The position numbers and the translations under genes are program-made. From positions 1 through 64,000 of the forward strand of contig JAKZAP010000014.1 of NCBI GenBank assembly GCA_023053575.1: a stretch of DNA of 64,000 bases, given 5' to 3'. Shown here one piece after another: positions 39,063 through 51,839 of the stretch (within the stretch, counting starts at the first letter, position 1; each line of letters begins with the position of its first letter). The notes beneath the pieces are model-generated. The model had not been told where the DNA came from and did no database searches. It saw only the letters and a program-made list of their open reading frames with translations. Source of the stretch: Branchinecta lynchi. Lineage: Eukaryota; Arthropoda; Branchiopoda; Anostraca; Branchinectidae.

Positions 39063-41207
39063 CACAAGGTTTGTTTTCCCACAAGCTTTGTTTTCCCCCA
39101 AGGTTGGTTTTCCCGCAAGGTTGGTTTTCCCACAAGGTTTGTTTTCCCACTGTGTTGGTTTTCCCACAAGGTTTGTTTTCCCACTGTGTTGGTTTTCCCA
39201 AAAGGTTCGCTTTCCCACAAGGTTGGTTTTCCCACAAGGTTGGTTTTCCCACAAGGTTGGTTTTCCCACAAGGTTTGTTTTCCCACTGTGTTGGTTTTCC
39301 CAAAAGGTTCGCTTTCCCACAAGGTTGGTTTTCCCACAAGGTTTGTTTTCCCACAAGGTTTGTTTTCCCACAAGGTTTGTTTTACCACAAGGTTGGCTTT
39401 CCCGAAAGGTTTGTTTCTCCACAAGGTTTCTTTCCCCATAAGGTGGGTTTTCCCACAAGGTTTGTTTTCTCACAAGGTTTGTTTTCCCACAAGGTTTGTT
39501 TTCCCAAAAGGTTTGTTTTCCCACAAGCTTTGTTTTCCCCCAAGGTTTGTTTTCCCGCAAGGTTGGTTTTCCCACAAGGTTTGTTTACCCACTGTGTTGG
39601 TTTTCCCAAAAGGTTCGCTTTCCCGCAAGGTTGGTTTTCCCACAAGGTTTGTTTTCCCACTGTGTTGGTTTTCCCAAAAGGTTCGCTTTCCCACAAGGTT
39701 GGTTTTCCCACAAGGTTGGTTTTCCCGCAGGGTTGCTTTCCCCATAAGGTTGGTTTTCCCACAAGGTTTGTTTCCCCACAAGGTTTGTTTTCCCATAAGG
39801 TTTGTTTTCCCACAAGGTTTGTTTTCCCACAAGGTTTGTTTTCCCACAAGGTTTGTTTTCCCACAAGGTTGGTTTTCCCGCAAGGTTGGTTTTCCCACAA
39901 GGTTTGTTTTCCCACTGTGTTGGTTTTCCCAGAAGGTTCGCTTTCCCACAAGGTTGGTTTTCCCACAAGGATTGTTTTCTCACAAGGTTTGTTTTCCCAC
40001 TGTGTTGGTTTTCCCAAAAGGTTTGTTTCCCCACAAGGTTGGTTTTCCCACAAGGTTGGTTTTCCCGCAGGGTTTGTTTTCAAACAAGGTTAGTTTTCCC
40101 GCAAGGTTTGTTTTCCCACAAGGTTAGTTTTCCCGCAAGGTTTGTTTTCCCACAAGGTTAGTTTTCCCACAAGGTTTGTTTCCCCATAAGGTTTTTTTCC
40201 CCACAAGGTTTGTTTTCCCACAAGGATTGTTTTCTCACAAGGTTTGTTTTCCCACTGTGTTGGTTTTCCCAAAAGGTTCGCTTTCCCGCAAGGTTGGTTT
40301 TCCCACAAGGTTGGTTTTCCCGCAGGGTTTGTTTCCCCATAAGGTTGGTTTTCCCACAAGGTTTGTCTTCTCACAAGGTTTGTTTTCCCACAAGGTTTGT
40401 TTTCCCACAAGGTTTGTTTTCCCACAAGGTTGGTTTTCCCGCAGGGTTTGTTTTCCCAAAAGGTTTGTTTTCCCGAAAGGTTTGTTTCCCCACAAGGTGG
40501 ATTTTCCCACAAGGTTGGTTTTCCCGCAGGGTTTGTTTTCCCACAAGGTTTGTTTTATCACAAGGTTTGTTTTCCCACAAGGTTGGTTTTCCCGAAAGGT
40601 TTGTTTCCCCACAAGGTTGGTTTTCCCACAAGGTTGGTTTTCCCGCAGGGTTTGTTTTCCCACAAGGTTAGTTTTCCCGCAAGGTTTGTTTCCCCACAAG
40701 GTTTGTTTTCCCACAAGGATTGTTTTCCCACTAGGTTTGTTTCCCCACAAGGTTTGTTTTCCCACAAGGTTTGTTTTCCCCCAAGCTTGGTTTTCCCGCA
40801 AGGTTGGTTTTCCCACGAGGTTTGTTTTCCCACTGTGTTGGTTTTCCCAAAAGGTTCGCTTTCCCACAAGGTTGGTTTTCCCACAAGGTTGGTTTTCCCG
40901 CAGGGTTGCTTTCCCCATAAGGTTGGTTTTACCACAAGGTTTGTTTTCTCACAAGGTTTGTTTTCCCACTAGGTTGTTGTTGGTTTTCCCACAAGGTTTG
41001 TTTCCCCACAAGGTTTGTTTTCCCATAAGGTTTGTTTTCCCACAAGGTTTGTTTTCCCACAAGGTTTGTTTTCCCACAAGGTTTGTTTTACCACAAGGTT
41101 GGTTTTCCCGAAAGGTTTGTTTCCCCACAAGGTTTCTTTCCCCATAAGGTTGGTTTTCCCACAAGGTTTGTTTTCTCACAAGGTTTGTTTTCCACAAGGT
41201 TTGTTTT
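39030..41207 (+). repeat. Segment duplicated at 48220-50380
   Basis: The unit order matches the partner at 9189 bp, falling to 9172 bp on the right after one unit is lost in the partner near 49815. Diagnostic shared changes include TTTTCAAACAAGG near 40079 and 49268, CCCAGAAGG near 39930 and 49119, and TTTTATCAC near 40555 and 49744. These rare changes make common descent certain rather than chance similarity of units. The match ends near 41208, where the 939-bp tandem repeat begins. Confidence 0.82.
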
Positions 41208-44171
41208 CTCCCGCAAGGTTGGTTTTCCAACAAGGTTTGTTTTCCTACTGTGTTGGTTTTCCCAAAAGGTTCGCTTTCCCGCAAGGCTGGTTTTCCCACA
41301 AGGTTTGTTTCCCACTGTGTTGGTTTTCCCAAAAGGTTCGCTTTCCCACAAGGTTGGTTTTCCCCCAAGCTTGGTTTTCCCGCAAGGTTGGTTTTCCCAC
41401 GAGGTTTGTTTTCCCACTGTGTTGGTTTTCCCAAAAGGTTCGCTTTCCCACAAGGTTGGTTTTCCCACAAGGTTGGTTTTCCCGCAGGGTTGCTTTCCCC
41501 ATAAGGTTGGTTTTCCCACAAGGTTTGTTTTCTCACAAGGTTTGTTTTCCCACTAGGTTGTTGTTGGTTTTCCCACAAGGTTTGTTTCCCCACAAGGTTT
41601 GTTTTCCCATAAGGTTTGTTTTCCCACAAGGTTTGTTTTCCCACAAGGTTTGTTTTCCCACAAGGTTTGTTTTACCACAAGGTTGGTTTTCCCGAAAGGT
41701 TTGTTTCCCCACAAGGTTTCTTTCCCCATAAGGTTGGTTTTCCCACAAGGTTTGTTTTCTCACAAGGTTTGTTTTCCACAAGGTTTGTTTTCTCCCGCAA
41801 GGTTGGTTTTCCAACAAGGTTTGTTTTCCTACTGTGTTGGTTTTCCCAAAAGGTTCGCTTTCCCGCAAGGCTGGTTTTCCCACAAGGTTTGTTTCCCACT
41901 GTGTTGGTTTTCCCAAAAGGTTCGCTTTCCCACAAGGTTGGTTTTCCCACAAGGTTGGTTTTCCCGCAGGGTTGCTTTCCCCATAAGGTTTGTTTTCCCA
42001 CAAGGTTTGTTTTCCCACAAGGTTTGTTTTACCACAAGGTTGGTTTTCCCGAAAGGTTTGTTTCCCCACAAGGTTTCTTTCCCCATAAGGTTGGTTTTCC
42101 CACAAGGTTTGTTTTCTCACAAGGTTTGTTTTCCCCAAGGTTGTTTTTCCCGCAAGGTTGGTTTTCCAACAAGGTTTGTTTTCCTACTGTGTTGGTTTTC
42201 CCAAAAGGTTCGCTTTCCCGCAAGGCTGGTTTTCCCACAAGGTTTGTTTCCCACTGTGTTGGTTTTCCCAAAAGGTTCGCTTTCCCACAAGGTTTGTTTT
42301 CCCCCAAGCTTGGTTTTCCCGCAAGGTTGGTTTTCCCACGAGGTTTGTTTTCCCACTGTGTTGGTTTTCCCAAAAGGTTCGCTTTCCCACAAGGTTGGTT
42401 TTCCCACAAGGTTGGTTTTCCCGCAGGGTTGCTTTCCCCATAAGGTTGGTTTTCCCACAAGGTTTGTTTTCTCACAAGGTTTGTTTTCCCACTAGGTTGT
42501 TGTTGGTTTTCCCACAAGGTTTGTTTCCCCACAAGGTTTGTTTTCCCATAAGGTTTGTTTTCCCACAAGGTTTGTTTTCCCACAAGGTTTGTTTTCCCAC
42601 AAGGTTTGTTTTACCACAAGGTTGGTTTTCCCGAAAGGTTTGTTTCCCCACAAGGTTTCTTTCCCCATAAGGTTGGTTTTCCCACAAGGTTTGTTTTCTC
42701 ACAAGGTTTGTTTTCCACAAGGTTTGTTTTCTCCCGCAAGGTTGGTTTTCCAACAAGGTTTGTTTTCCTACTGTGTTGGTTTTCCCAAAAGGTTCGCTTT
42801 CCCGCAAGGCTGGTTTTCCCACAAGGTTTGTTTCCCACTGTGTTGGTTTTCCCAAAAGGTTCGCTTTCCCACAAGGTTGGTTTTCCCACAAGGTTGGTTT
42901 TCCCGCAGGGTTGCTTTCCCCATAAGGTTTGTTTTCCCACAAGGTTTGTTTTCCCACAAGGTTTGTTTTACCACAAGGTTGGTTTTCCCGAAAGGTTTGT
43001 TTCCCCACAAGGTTTCTTTCCCCATAAGGTTGGTTTTCCCACAAGGTTTGTTTTCTCACAAGGTTTGTTTTCCCCAAGGTTGTTTTTCCCGCAAGGTTGG
43101 TTTTCCAACAAGGTTTGTTTTCCTACTGTGTTGGTTTTCCCAAAAGGTTCGCTTTCCCGCAAGGCTGGTTTTCCCACAAGGTTTGTTTCCCACTGTGTTG
43201 GTTTTCCCAAAAGGTTCGCTTTCCCACAAGGTTTGTTTTCCCCCAAGCTTGGTTTTCCCGCAAGGTTGGTTTTCCCACGAGGTTTGTTTTCCCACTGTGT
43301 TGGTTTTCCCAAAAGGTTCGCTTTCCCACAAGGTTGGTTTTCCCACAAGGTTGGTTTTCCCGCAGGGTTGCTTTCCCCATAAGGTTGGTTTTCCCACAAG
43401 GTTTGTTTTCTCACAAGGTTTGTTTTCCCACTAGGTTGTTGTTGGTTTTCCCACAAGGTTTGTTTCCCCACAAGGTTTGTTTTCCCATAAGGTTTGTTTT
43501 CCCACAAGGTTTGTTTTCCCACAAGGTTTGTTTTCCCACAAGGTTTGTTTTACCACAAGGTTGGTTTTCCCGAAAGGTTTGTTTCCCCACAAGGTTTCTT
43601 TCCCCATAAGGTTGGTTTTCCCACAAGGTTTGTTTTCTCACAAGGTTTGTTTTCCACAAGGTTTGTTTTCTCCCGCAAGGTTGGTTTTCCAACAAGGTTT
43701 GTTTTCCTACTGTGTTGGTTTTCCCAAAAGGTTCGCTTTCCCGCAAGGCTGGTTTTCCCACAAGGTTTGTTTCCCACTGTGTTGGTTTTCCCAAAAGGTT
43801 CGCTTTCCCACAAGGTTGGTTTTCCCACAAGGTTGGTTTTCCCGCAGGGTTGCTTTCCCCATAAGGTTTGTTTTCCCACAAGGTTTGTTTTCCCACAAGG
43901 TTTGTTTTACCACAAGGTTGGTTTTCCCGAAAGGTTTGTTTCCCCACAAGGTTTCTTTCCCCATAAGGTTGGTTTTCCCACAAGGTTTGTTTTCTCACAA
44001 GGTTTGTTTTCCCCAAGGTTGTTTTTCCCGCAAGGTTGGTTTTCCAACAAGGTTTGTTTTCCTACTGTGTTGGTTTTCCCAAAAGGTTCGCTTTCCCGCA
44101 AGGCTGGTTTTCCCACAAGGTTTGTTTCCCACTGTGTTGGTTTTCCCAAAAGGTTTGCTTTCCCACAAGGT
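41208..44171 (+). repeat. 939-bp tandem repeat, 3.2 copies
   Basis: Unit order recurs at exactly 939 bp. TTGTTG-insert units lie at 41554, 42493 and 43432. The distinctive TTTTCCAACAAGG unit alternates at intervals of 584 and 355 bp (about 41228, 41812, 42167, 42751, 43106, 43690, 44045), which sum to 939. Short units such as TTTTCCACAAGG, TTTTCTCCCGC and TTTCCCACTG make the period a non-multiple of 17. One copy-specific change is GGTTGG near 41355 against GGTTTG near 42294. The repeat ends near 44171. Confidence 0.88.
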
Positions 44172-46110
44172 TGGTTTTCCCACAAGGTTGGTTTTCCCGC
44201 AGGGTTGCTTTCCCCATAAGGTTTGTTTTCCCAAAAGGTTTGTTTTCTCACAAGGTTTGTTTTCCCACTAGGTTGTTTTACCCACTAGGTTTGTTTTCCC
44301 ACAAGGTTTGTTTTCCCACAAGCTTTGTTTTCCCCCAAGGTTGGTTTTCCCGCAAGGTTGGTTTTCCCACAAGGTTTGTTTTCCCACTGTGTTGGTTTTC
44401 CCAAAAGGTTCGCTTTCCCGCAAGGTTGGTTTTCCCACAAGGTTTGTTTCCCCACAAGGTTTGTTTTCCCATAAGGTTTGTTTTCCCACAAGGTTTGTTT
44501 TCCCACAAGGTTTGTTTTCCCACAAGGTTTGTTTTCCCACAAGGTTGGTTTTCCCGCAAGGTTGGTTTTCCCACAAGGTTTGTTTTCCCACTGTGTTGGT
44601 TTTCCCAAAAGGTTCGCTTTCCCACAAGGTTGGTTTTCCCACAAGGTTGGTTTTCCCGCAGGGTTGCTTTCCCCGTAAGGTTTGTTTTCCCACAAGGTTT
44701 GTTTTCCCACAAGGTTTGTTTTCCCACAAGGTTGGTTTTCCCGAAAGGTTTGTTTCCCCACAAGGTTGGTTTTCCCACAAGGTTGGTTTTCCCGCAGGGT
44801 TTGTTTTCCCACAAGGTTAGTTTTCCCGCAAGGTTTGTTTTCCCACAAGGTTAGTTTTCCCACAAGGTTTGTTTCCCCATAAGGTTTGTTTCCCCACAAG
44901 GTTTGTTTTCCCACAAGGATTGTTTTCTCACAAGGTTTGTTTTCCCACTGTGTTGGTTTTCCCAAAATGTTCGCTTTCCCGCAAGGTTGGTTTTCCCACA
45001 AGGTTGGTTTTCCCGCAGGGTTTGTTTCCCCATAAGGTTGGTTTTCCCACAAGGTTTGTTTCCTCACAAGGTTTGTTTTCCCACAAGGTTTGTTTTCCCA
45101 CAAGGTTTGATTTCCCACAAGGTTGGTTTTCCCGCAGGGTTTGTTTTCCCACAAGGTTTGTTTTCCCGAAAGGTTTGTTTCCCCACAAGGTGGGTTTTCC
45201 CACAAGGTTGGTTTTCCCGCAGGGTTTGTTTTCCCACAAGGTTTGTTTTCTCACAAGGTTTGTTTTCCCACAAGGTTGGTTTTCCCGAAAGGTTTGTTTC
45301 CCCACAAGGTTGGTTTTCCCACAAGGTTGGTTTTCCCGCAGGGTTTGTTTTCCCACAAGGTTAGTTTTCCCGCAAGGTTTGTTTTCCCACAAGGATTGTT
45401 TTCCCACTAGGTTTGTTTCCCCACAAGGTTTGTTTTCCCACATGGTTTGTTTTCCCCCAAGGTTGGTTTTCCCGCAAGGTTGGTTTTCCCACAAGGTTTG
45501 TTTTCCCACTGTGTTGGTTTTCCCAAAAGGTTCGCTTTCCCACAAGGTTGGTTTTCCCACAAGGTTGGTTTTTCCCGCAGGGTTGCTTTCCCCATAAGGT
45601 TGGTTTTCCCACAAGGTTTGTTTTCTCACAAGGTTTGTTTTCCCACTAGGTTGTTGTTGGTTTTCCCACAAGGTTTGTTTCCCCACAAGGTTTGTTTTCC
45701 CATAAGAGTTGTTTTCCCACAAGGTTTGTTTTCCCACAAGGTTTGTTTTCCCACAAGGTTTGTTTTACCACAAGGTTGGTTTTCCCGAAAGGTTTGTTTC
45801 CCCACAAGGTTTCTTTCCCCATAAGGTTGGTTTTCCCACAAGGTTTGTTTTCTCACAAGGTTTGTTTTCCCACAAGGTTTGTTTTCCCACAAGGTTTTTT
45901 TTAACAAAAGGTTTGTTTTCCCACAAGCTTTGTTTTCCCCCAAGGTTGGTTTTCCCGCAAGGTTGGTTTTCCCACAAGGTTTCGTTTCCCACTGTGTTGG
46001 TTTTCCCAAAAGGTTCTCTTTCCCGCAAGGCTGGTTTTCCCACAAGGTTTGTTTTCCCACTGTGTTGGTTTTCCCAAAAGGTTCGCTTTCCCACAAGGTT
46101 GGTTTTCCCA
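44130..46110 (+). repeat. Segment duplicated at 51840-53820
   Basis: The order of variants matches the partner at 7713 bp, changing to 7712 bp after an extra T near 45571. Shared rare markers are CCCCGTAAGG near 44674 and 52387, CACATGGTTTG near 45440 and 53153, CATAAGAGTTG near 45703 and 53415, and a TTTTAACAAAAGG unit. The match ends near 46108, where the partner reads AAGCTTGG. Confidence 0.82.
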
Positions 46111-48219
46111 CAAGGTTTGTTTTCCCACTGTGTTGGTTTTCCCAAAAGGTTCGCTTTCCCGCAAGGTTGGTTTTCCCACAAGGTTTGTTTTCCCACAAGA
46201 TTTGTTTTCCCATAAGGTTTGTTTTCCCACAAGGTTTGTTTTCCCACAAGGTTTGTTTTCCCACAAGGTTCGTTTTCCCACAAGGTTGGTTTTCCCGCAA
46301 GGTTGGTTTTCCCACAAGGTTTGTTTTCCCACTGTGTTGGTTTTCCCAAAAGGTTCGCTTTCCCACAAGGTTGATTTTCCCACAAGGTTGGTTTTCCCGC
46401 AGGGTTGCTTTCCCCATAAGGTTTGTTTTCCCACAAGGTTTGTTTTCCCACAAGGTTGGTTTTCCCGCAAGGTTGGTTTTCCCACAAGGTTTGTTTTCCC
46501 ACTGTGTCGGTTTTCCCAAAAGGTTCGCTTTCCCACAAGGTTCGTTTTCCCGCAGGGTTGCTTTCCCCGTAAGGTTTGTTTTCCCACAAGGTTTGTTTTC
46601 CCACAAGGTTGGTTTTTCCGAAAGGTTTGTTTCCCCACAAGGATTGTTTTCCCACTAGGTTTGTTTCTTCACAAGGTTTGTTTTCCCACAAGGTTTGTTT
46701 TCCCCCAAGGTTGGTCTTCCCGCAAGGTTGGTTTTCCCTCAAGGTTTGTTTTCCGACTCTGTTGGTTTTCCCAAAAGGTTCGCTTTCCCACAAGGTTGGT
46801 TTTCCCACAAGGTTGGTTTTCCCGCAGGGTTGCTTTCCCCATAAGGTTGGTTTTCCCACAAGGTTTGTTTTCTCACAAGGTTTGTTTTCCCACTAGGTTG
46901 GTTTTCCCGAAAGGTTTGTTTCCCCACAAGGTTGGTTTTCCCACAAGGCTGGTTTTCCCGCAGGGTTTGTTTTCCCACAAGGTTAGTTTTCCCGCAAGGT
47001 TTGTTTTCCCACAAGGTTAGTTTTCCCACAAGGTTTGTTTCCCCATAAGGTTTGTTTCCCCACAAGGTTTGTTTTCCCACAAGGATTGTTTTCTCACAAG
47101 GTTTGTTTTCCCACTGTGTTGGTTTTCCCAAAAGGTTCGCTTTCCCGCAAGGTTGGTTTTCCCACAAGGTTGGTTTTCCCGCAGGGTTTGTTTCCCCATA
47201 AGGTTGGTTTTCCCACAAGGTTTGTCTTCTCACAAGGTTTGTTTTCCCACAAGGTTTGTTTTCCCACAAGGTTTGTTTTCCCACAAGGTTGGTTTTCCCG
47301 CAGGGTTTGTTTTCCCACAAGGTTTGTTTTCCCGAAAGGTTTGTTTCCCCACAAGGTGGGTTTTCCCACAAGGTTGGTTTTCCCGCAAAGGTTTGTTTCC
47401 CCACAAGGTTGGTTTTCCCACAAGGTTGGTTTTCCCGCAGGGTTTGTTTTCCCGCAAGGTTGGTTTTCCCACAAGGTTTGTTTCCCCACAAGGTTTGTTT
47501 TCCCAAAACGTTTGTTTTCCCACAAGGTTTGTTTTCCCACAAGGTTTGTTTTCCCACAAGGTTGGTTTACCCACAAGGTTGGTTTTCCCGCAAGGTTGGT
47601 TTTCCCACAAGGTTTGTTTTCCCACTGTGTTGGTTTTCCCAAAAGGTTCGCTTTCCCACAAGGTTGGTTTTCCCACAAGGTTCGTTTTCCCGCAGGGTTG
47701 CTTTCCCCATAAGGTTTGTTTTCCCACAAGGTTTGTTTTCCCACAAGGTTGGTTTTCCCGAAAGGTTTGTTTCCCCACAAGGATTGTTTTCCCACTAGGT
47801 TTGTTTCTTCACAAGGTTTGTTTTCCCACAAGGTTTGTTTTCCCCCAAGGTTGGTTTTCCCACAAGGTTTGTTTTCCCACAAGGTTTGTTTTACCACAAG
47901 GTTGGTTTTCCCGAAAGGTTTGTTTCCCCACAAGGTTTCTTTCCCCATAAGGTTGGTTTTCCCACAAGGTTTGTTTTGTCACAAGGTTTGTTTTCCCACT
48001 AGGTTGTTGTTGGTTTCCCCACAAGGTTTGTTTTCCCATAAGGTTTGTTTTCCCACAAGGTTTGTTTTCCCACAAGGTTTGTTTTCCCACAAGGTTTGTT
48101 TTACCACAAGGTTGGTTTTCCCGAAAGGTTTGTTTCCCCACAAGGTTTCTTTCCCCATAAGGTAAGGTTTGTTTTGTCACAAGGTTTGTTTTCCCACTAG
48201 GTTGTTGTTGGTTTCCCCA
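46110..48219 (+). repeat. Mosaic with module shared by four loci
   Basis: About 46900-48160 carries a module that also occurs at about 35200-36460, 37400-38690 and 59230-60490. The displacement is 11701 bp back to the first and 12329 bp on to the last. The 18-bp CGCAAAGG unit at 47382 and the TTGTTG-insert unit at 48000 mark it. Near 46894 a CTAGG unit leads directly into TTGG and CCCGAAAGG rather than into the usual TTGTTG insert, which looks like a module junction. Confidence 0.72.
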
Positions 48220-48237
48220 CAAGGTTTGTTTTCCCAC
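47967..48237 (+). repeat. Off-register 198-bp duplication
   Basis: The TTTTGTCAC unit and TTGTTG-insert unit at 48000 recur at 48198, 198 bp later, which is 11 units plus 11 bases. At the junction (about 48159-48172) the sequence reads CCATAAGGTAAGGTTTG. Normal copies have a further 12 bases, TGGTTTTCCCAC, between AAGGT and AAGG, so a unit has been cut to five bases. After 48237 the copies part at ACAAGG against ATAAGG. Confidence 0.8.
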
Positions 48238-50380
48238 AAGGTTTGTTTTCCCACAAGGTTTGTTTTCCCACAAGCTTTGTTTTCCCCCAAGGTTGGTTTT
48301 CCCGCAAGGTTGGTTTTCCCACAAGGTTTGTTTTCCCACTGTGTTGGTTTTCCCACAAGGTTTGTTTTCCCACTGTGTTGGTTTTCCCAAAAGGTTCGCT
48401 TTCCCACAAGGTTGGTTTTCCCACAAGGTTGGTTTTCCCACAAGGTTGGTTTTCCCACAAGGTTTGTTTTCCCACTGTGTTGGTTTTCCCAAAAGGTTCG
48501 CTTTCCCACAAGGTTGGTTTTCCCACAAGGTTTGTTTTCCCACAAGGTTTGTTTTCCCACAAGGTTTGTTTTACCACAAGGTTGGCTTTCCCGAAAGGTT
48601 TGTTTCTCCACAAGGTTTCTTTCCCCATAAGGTGGGTTTTCCCACAAGGTTTGTTTTCTCACAAGGTTTGTTTTCCCACAAGGTTTGTTTTCCCAAAAGG
48701 TTTGTTTTCCCACAAGCTTTGTTTTCCCCCAAGGTTTGTTTTCCCGCAAGGTTGGTTTTCCCACAAGGTTTGTTTACCCACTGTGTTGGTTTTCCCAAAA
48801 GGTTCGCTTTCCCGCAAGGTTGGTTTTCCCACACGGTTTGTTTTCCCACTGTGTTGGTTTTCCCAAAAGGTTCGCTTTCCCACAAGGTTGGTTTTCCCAC
48901 AAGGTTGGTTTTCCCGCAGGGTTGCTTTCCCCATAAGGTTGGTTTTCCCACAAGGTTTGTTTCCCCACAAGGTTTGTTTTCCCATAAGGTTTGTTTTCCC
49001 ACAAGGTTTGTTTTCCCACAAGGTTTGTTTTCCCACAAGGTTTGTTTTCCCACAAGGTTGGTTTTCCCGCAAGGTTGGTTTTCCCACAAGGTTTGTTTTC
49101 CCACTGTGTTGGTTTTCCCAGAAGGTTCGCTTTCCCACAAGGTTGGTTTTCCCACAAGGATTGTTTTCTCACAAGGTTTGTTTTCCCACTGTGTTGGTTT
49201 TCCCAAAAGGTTTGTTTCCCCACAAGGTTGGTTTTCCCACAAGGTTGGTTTTCCCGCAGGGTTTGTTTTCAAACAAGGTTAGTTTTCCCGCAAGGTTTGT
49301 TTTCCCACAAGGTTAGTTTTCCCGCAAGGTTTGTTTTCCCACAAGGTTAGTTTTCCCACAAGGTTTCTTTCCCCATAAGGTTTGTTTCCCCACAAGGTTT
49401 GTTTTCCCACAAGGATTGTTTTCTCACAAGGTTTGTTTTCCCACTGTGTTGGTTTTCCCAAAAGGTTCGCTTTCCCGCAAGGTTGGTTTTCCCACAAGGT
49501 TGGTTTTCCCGCAGGGATTGTTTCCCCATAAGGTTGGTTTTCCCACAAGGTTTGTCTTCTCACAAGGTTTGTTTTCCCACAAGGTTTGTTTTCCCACAAG
49601 GTTTGTTTTCCCACAAGGTTGGTTTTCCCGCAGGGTTTGTTTTCCCACAAGGTTTGTTTTCCCGAAAGGTTTGTTTCCCCACAAGGTGGGTTTTCCCACA
49701 AGGTTGGTTTTCCCGCAGGGTTTGTTTTCCCACAAGGTTTGTTTTATCACAAGGTTTGTTTTCCCACAAGGTTGGTTTTCCCGAAAGGTTTGTTTCCCCA
49801 CAAGGTTGGTTTTCCCGCAGGGTTTGTTTTCCCACAAGGTTAGTTTTCCCGCAAGGTTTGTTTCCCCACAAGGTTTGTTTTCCCACAAGGATTGTTTTCC
49901 CACTAGGTTTGTTTCCCCACAAGGTTTGTTTTCCCACAAGGTTTGTTTTCCCCCAAGCTTGGTTTTCCCGCAAGGTTGGTTTTCCCACGAGGTTTGTTTT
50001 CCCACTGTGTTGGTTTTCCCAAAAGGTTCGCTTTCCCACAAGGTTGGTTTTCCCACAAGGTTGGTTTTCCCGCAGGGTTGCTTTCCCCATAAGGTTGGTT
50101 TTCCCACAAGGTTTGTTTTCTCACAAGGTTTGTTTTCCCACTAGGTTGTTGTTGGTTTTCCCACAAGGTTTGTTTCCCCACAAGGTTTGTTTTCCCATAA
50201 GGTTTGTTTTCCCACAAGGTTTGTTTTCCCACAAGGTTTGTTTTCCCACAAGGTTTGTTTCACCACAAGGTTGGTTTTCCCGAAAGGTTTGTTTCCCCAC
50301 AAGGTTTCTTTCCCCATAAGGTTGGTTTTCCCACAAGGTTTGTTTTCTCACAAGGTTTGTTTTCCACAAGGTTTGTTTTC
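48220..50380 (+). repeat. Second copy of the 39030-41207 segment
   Basis: Partner of 39030-41207 at 9189 and then 9172 bp. Private changes include ACACGGTTTG near 48834, CAGGGATTG near 49516 and TTTCACCAC near 50270. Most of the rest reads the same. After about 50380 this copy continues with CCCACAAGG units whereas the partner switches to TTTTCTCCCGC and the 939-bp repeat, so the 939-bp expansion is specific to the upstream locus. Confidence 0.8.
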
Positions 50381-51839
50381 CCACAAGGTTTGTTTTCCCA
50401 AAAGGTTTATTTTCCCACAAGCTTTGTTTTCCCCCAAGGTTGTTTTTCCCGCAAGGTTGGTTTTCCAACAAGGTTTGTTTTCCTACTGTGTTGGTTTTCC
50501 CAAAAGGTTCGCTTTCCCGCAAGGCTGGTTTTCCCACAAGGTTTGTTTCCCACTGTGTTGGTTTTCCCAAAAGGTTCGCTTACCCACAAGGTTGGTTTTC
50601 CCACAAGGTTGGTTTTCCCGCAGGGTTGCTTTCCCCATAAGGTTTGTTTTCCCAAAAGGTTTGTTTTCTCACAAGGTTTGTTTTCCCACTAGGTTGTTTT
50701 ACCCACTAGGTTGGTTTTCCCACAAGGTTTGTTTTCCCACAAGCTTTGTTTTCCCCCAAGGTTGGTTTTCCCGCAAGGTTGGTTTTCCCCCAAGGTTGGT
50801 CTTCCCGCAAGGTTGGTTTTCCCACAAGGTTTGTTTTCCCACTGTGTTGGTTTTCCCAAAAGGTTCGCTTTCCCACAAGGTTGGTTTTCCCACAAGGTTG
50901 GTTTTCCCGCAGGGTTGCTTTCCCCATAAGGTTGGTTTTCCCACAAGGTTTGTTTTCTCACAAGGTTTGTTTTCCCACTAGGTTGTTTTCCCCACTAGGT
51001 TGGTTTTCCCACAAGGTTTGTTTTCCCACAAGCTTTGTTTTCCCCCAAGGTTGGTTTTCCCGCAAGGTTGGTTTTCCCACAAGGTTTGTTTTCCCACTGT
51101 GTTGGTTTTCCCAAAAGGTTCGCTTTCCCGCAAGGTTGGTTTTCCCACAAGGTTTGTTTTCCCATAAGGTTTGTTTTCCCACAAGGTTTGTTTTCCCACA
51201 AGGTTTGTTTTCCCACAAGGTTCGTTTTCCCACAAGGTTGGTTTTCCCGCAAGGTTGGTTTTCCCACAAGGTTTGTTTTCCCACTGTGTTGGTTTTCCCA
51301 AAAGGTTCGCTTTCCCACAAGGTTGATTTTCCCATAAGGTTTGTTTTCCCACAAGGTTTGTTTTCCCACAAGGTTTGTTTTCCCACAAGGTTCGTTTTCC
51401 CACAAGGTTGGTTTTCCCGCAAGGTTGGTTTTCCCACAAGGTTTGTTTTCCCACTGTGTCGGTTTTCCCAAAAGGTTCGCTTTCCCACAAGGTTCGTTTT
51501 CCCGCAGGGTTGCTTTCCCCATAAGGTTTGTTTTCCCACTAGGTTTGTTTCTTCACAAGGTTTGTTTTCCCACAAGGTTTGTTTTCCCCCAAGGTTGGTC
51601 TTCCCGCAAGGTTGGTTTTCCCACAAGGTTTGTTTTCCCACTGTGTTGGTTTTCCCAAAAGGTTCGCTTTCCCGCAAGGTTGGTTTTCCCACAAGGTTTT
51701 TTTTCCCACAAGGTTTGTTTTCCCATAAGGTTTGTTTTCCCACAAGGTTTGTTTTCCCACAAGGTTTGTTTTCCCACAAGGTTCGTTTTCCCACAAGGTT
51801 GGTTTTCCCGCAAGGTTGGTTTTCCCACAAGGTTTGTTT
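50381..51839 (+). repeat. Short mosaic with a 10-unit local repeat
   Basis: Only 17-bp units are present. The sequence CACAAGGTTCGTTTTCCC occurs near 51219 and again near 51389, about ten units apart, with the same surrounding variants, and once more near 51780. Paired CTAGG units occur near 50690 and 50986, separated by GTTTTACCC and GTTTTCCCC spacers respectively. No other organisation is clear. Confidence 0.65.
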
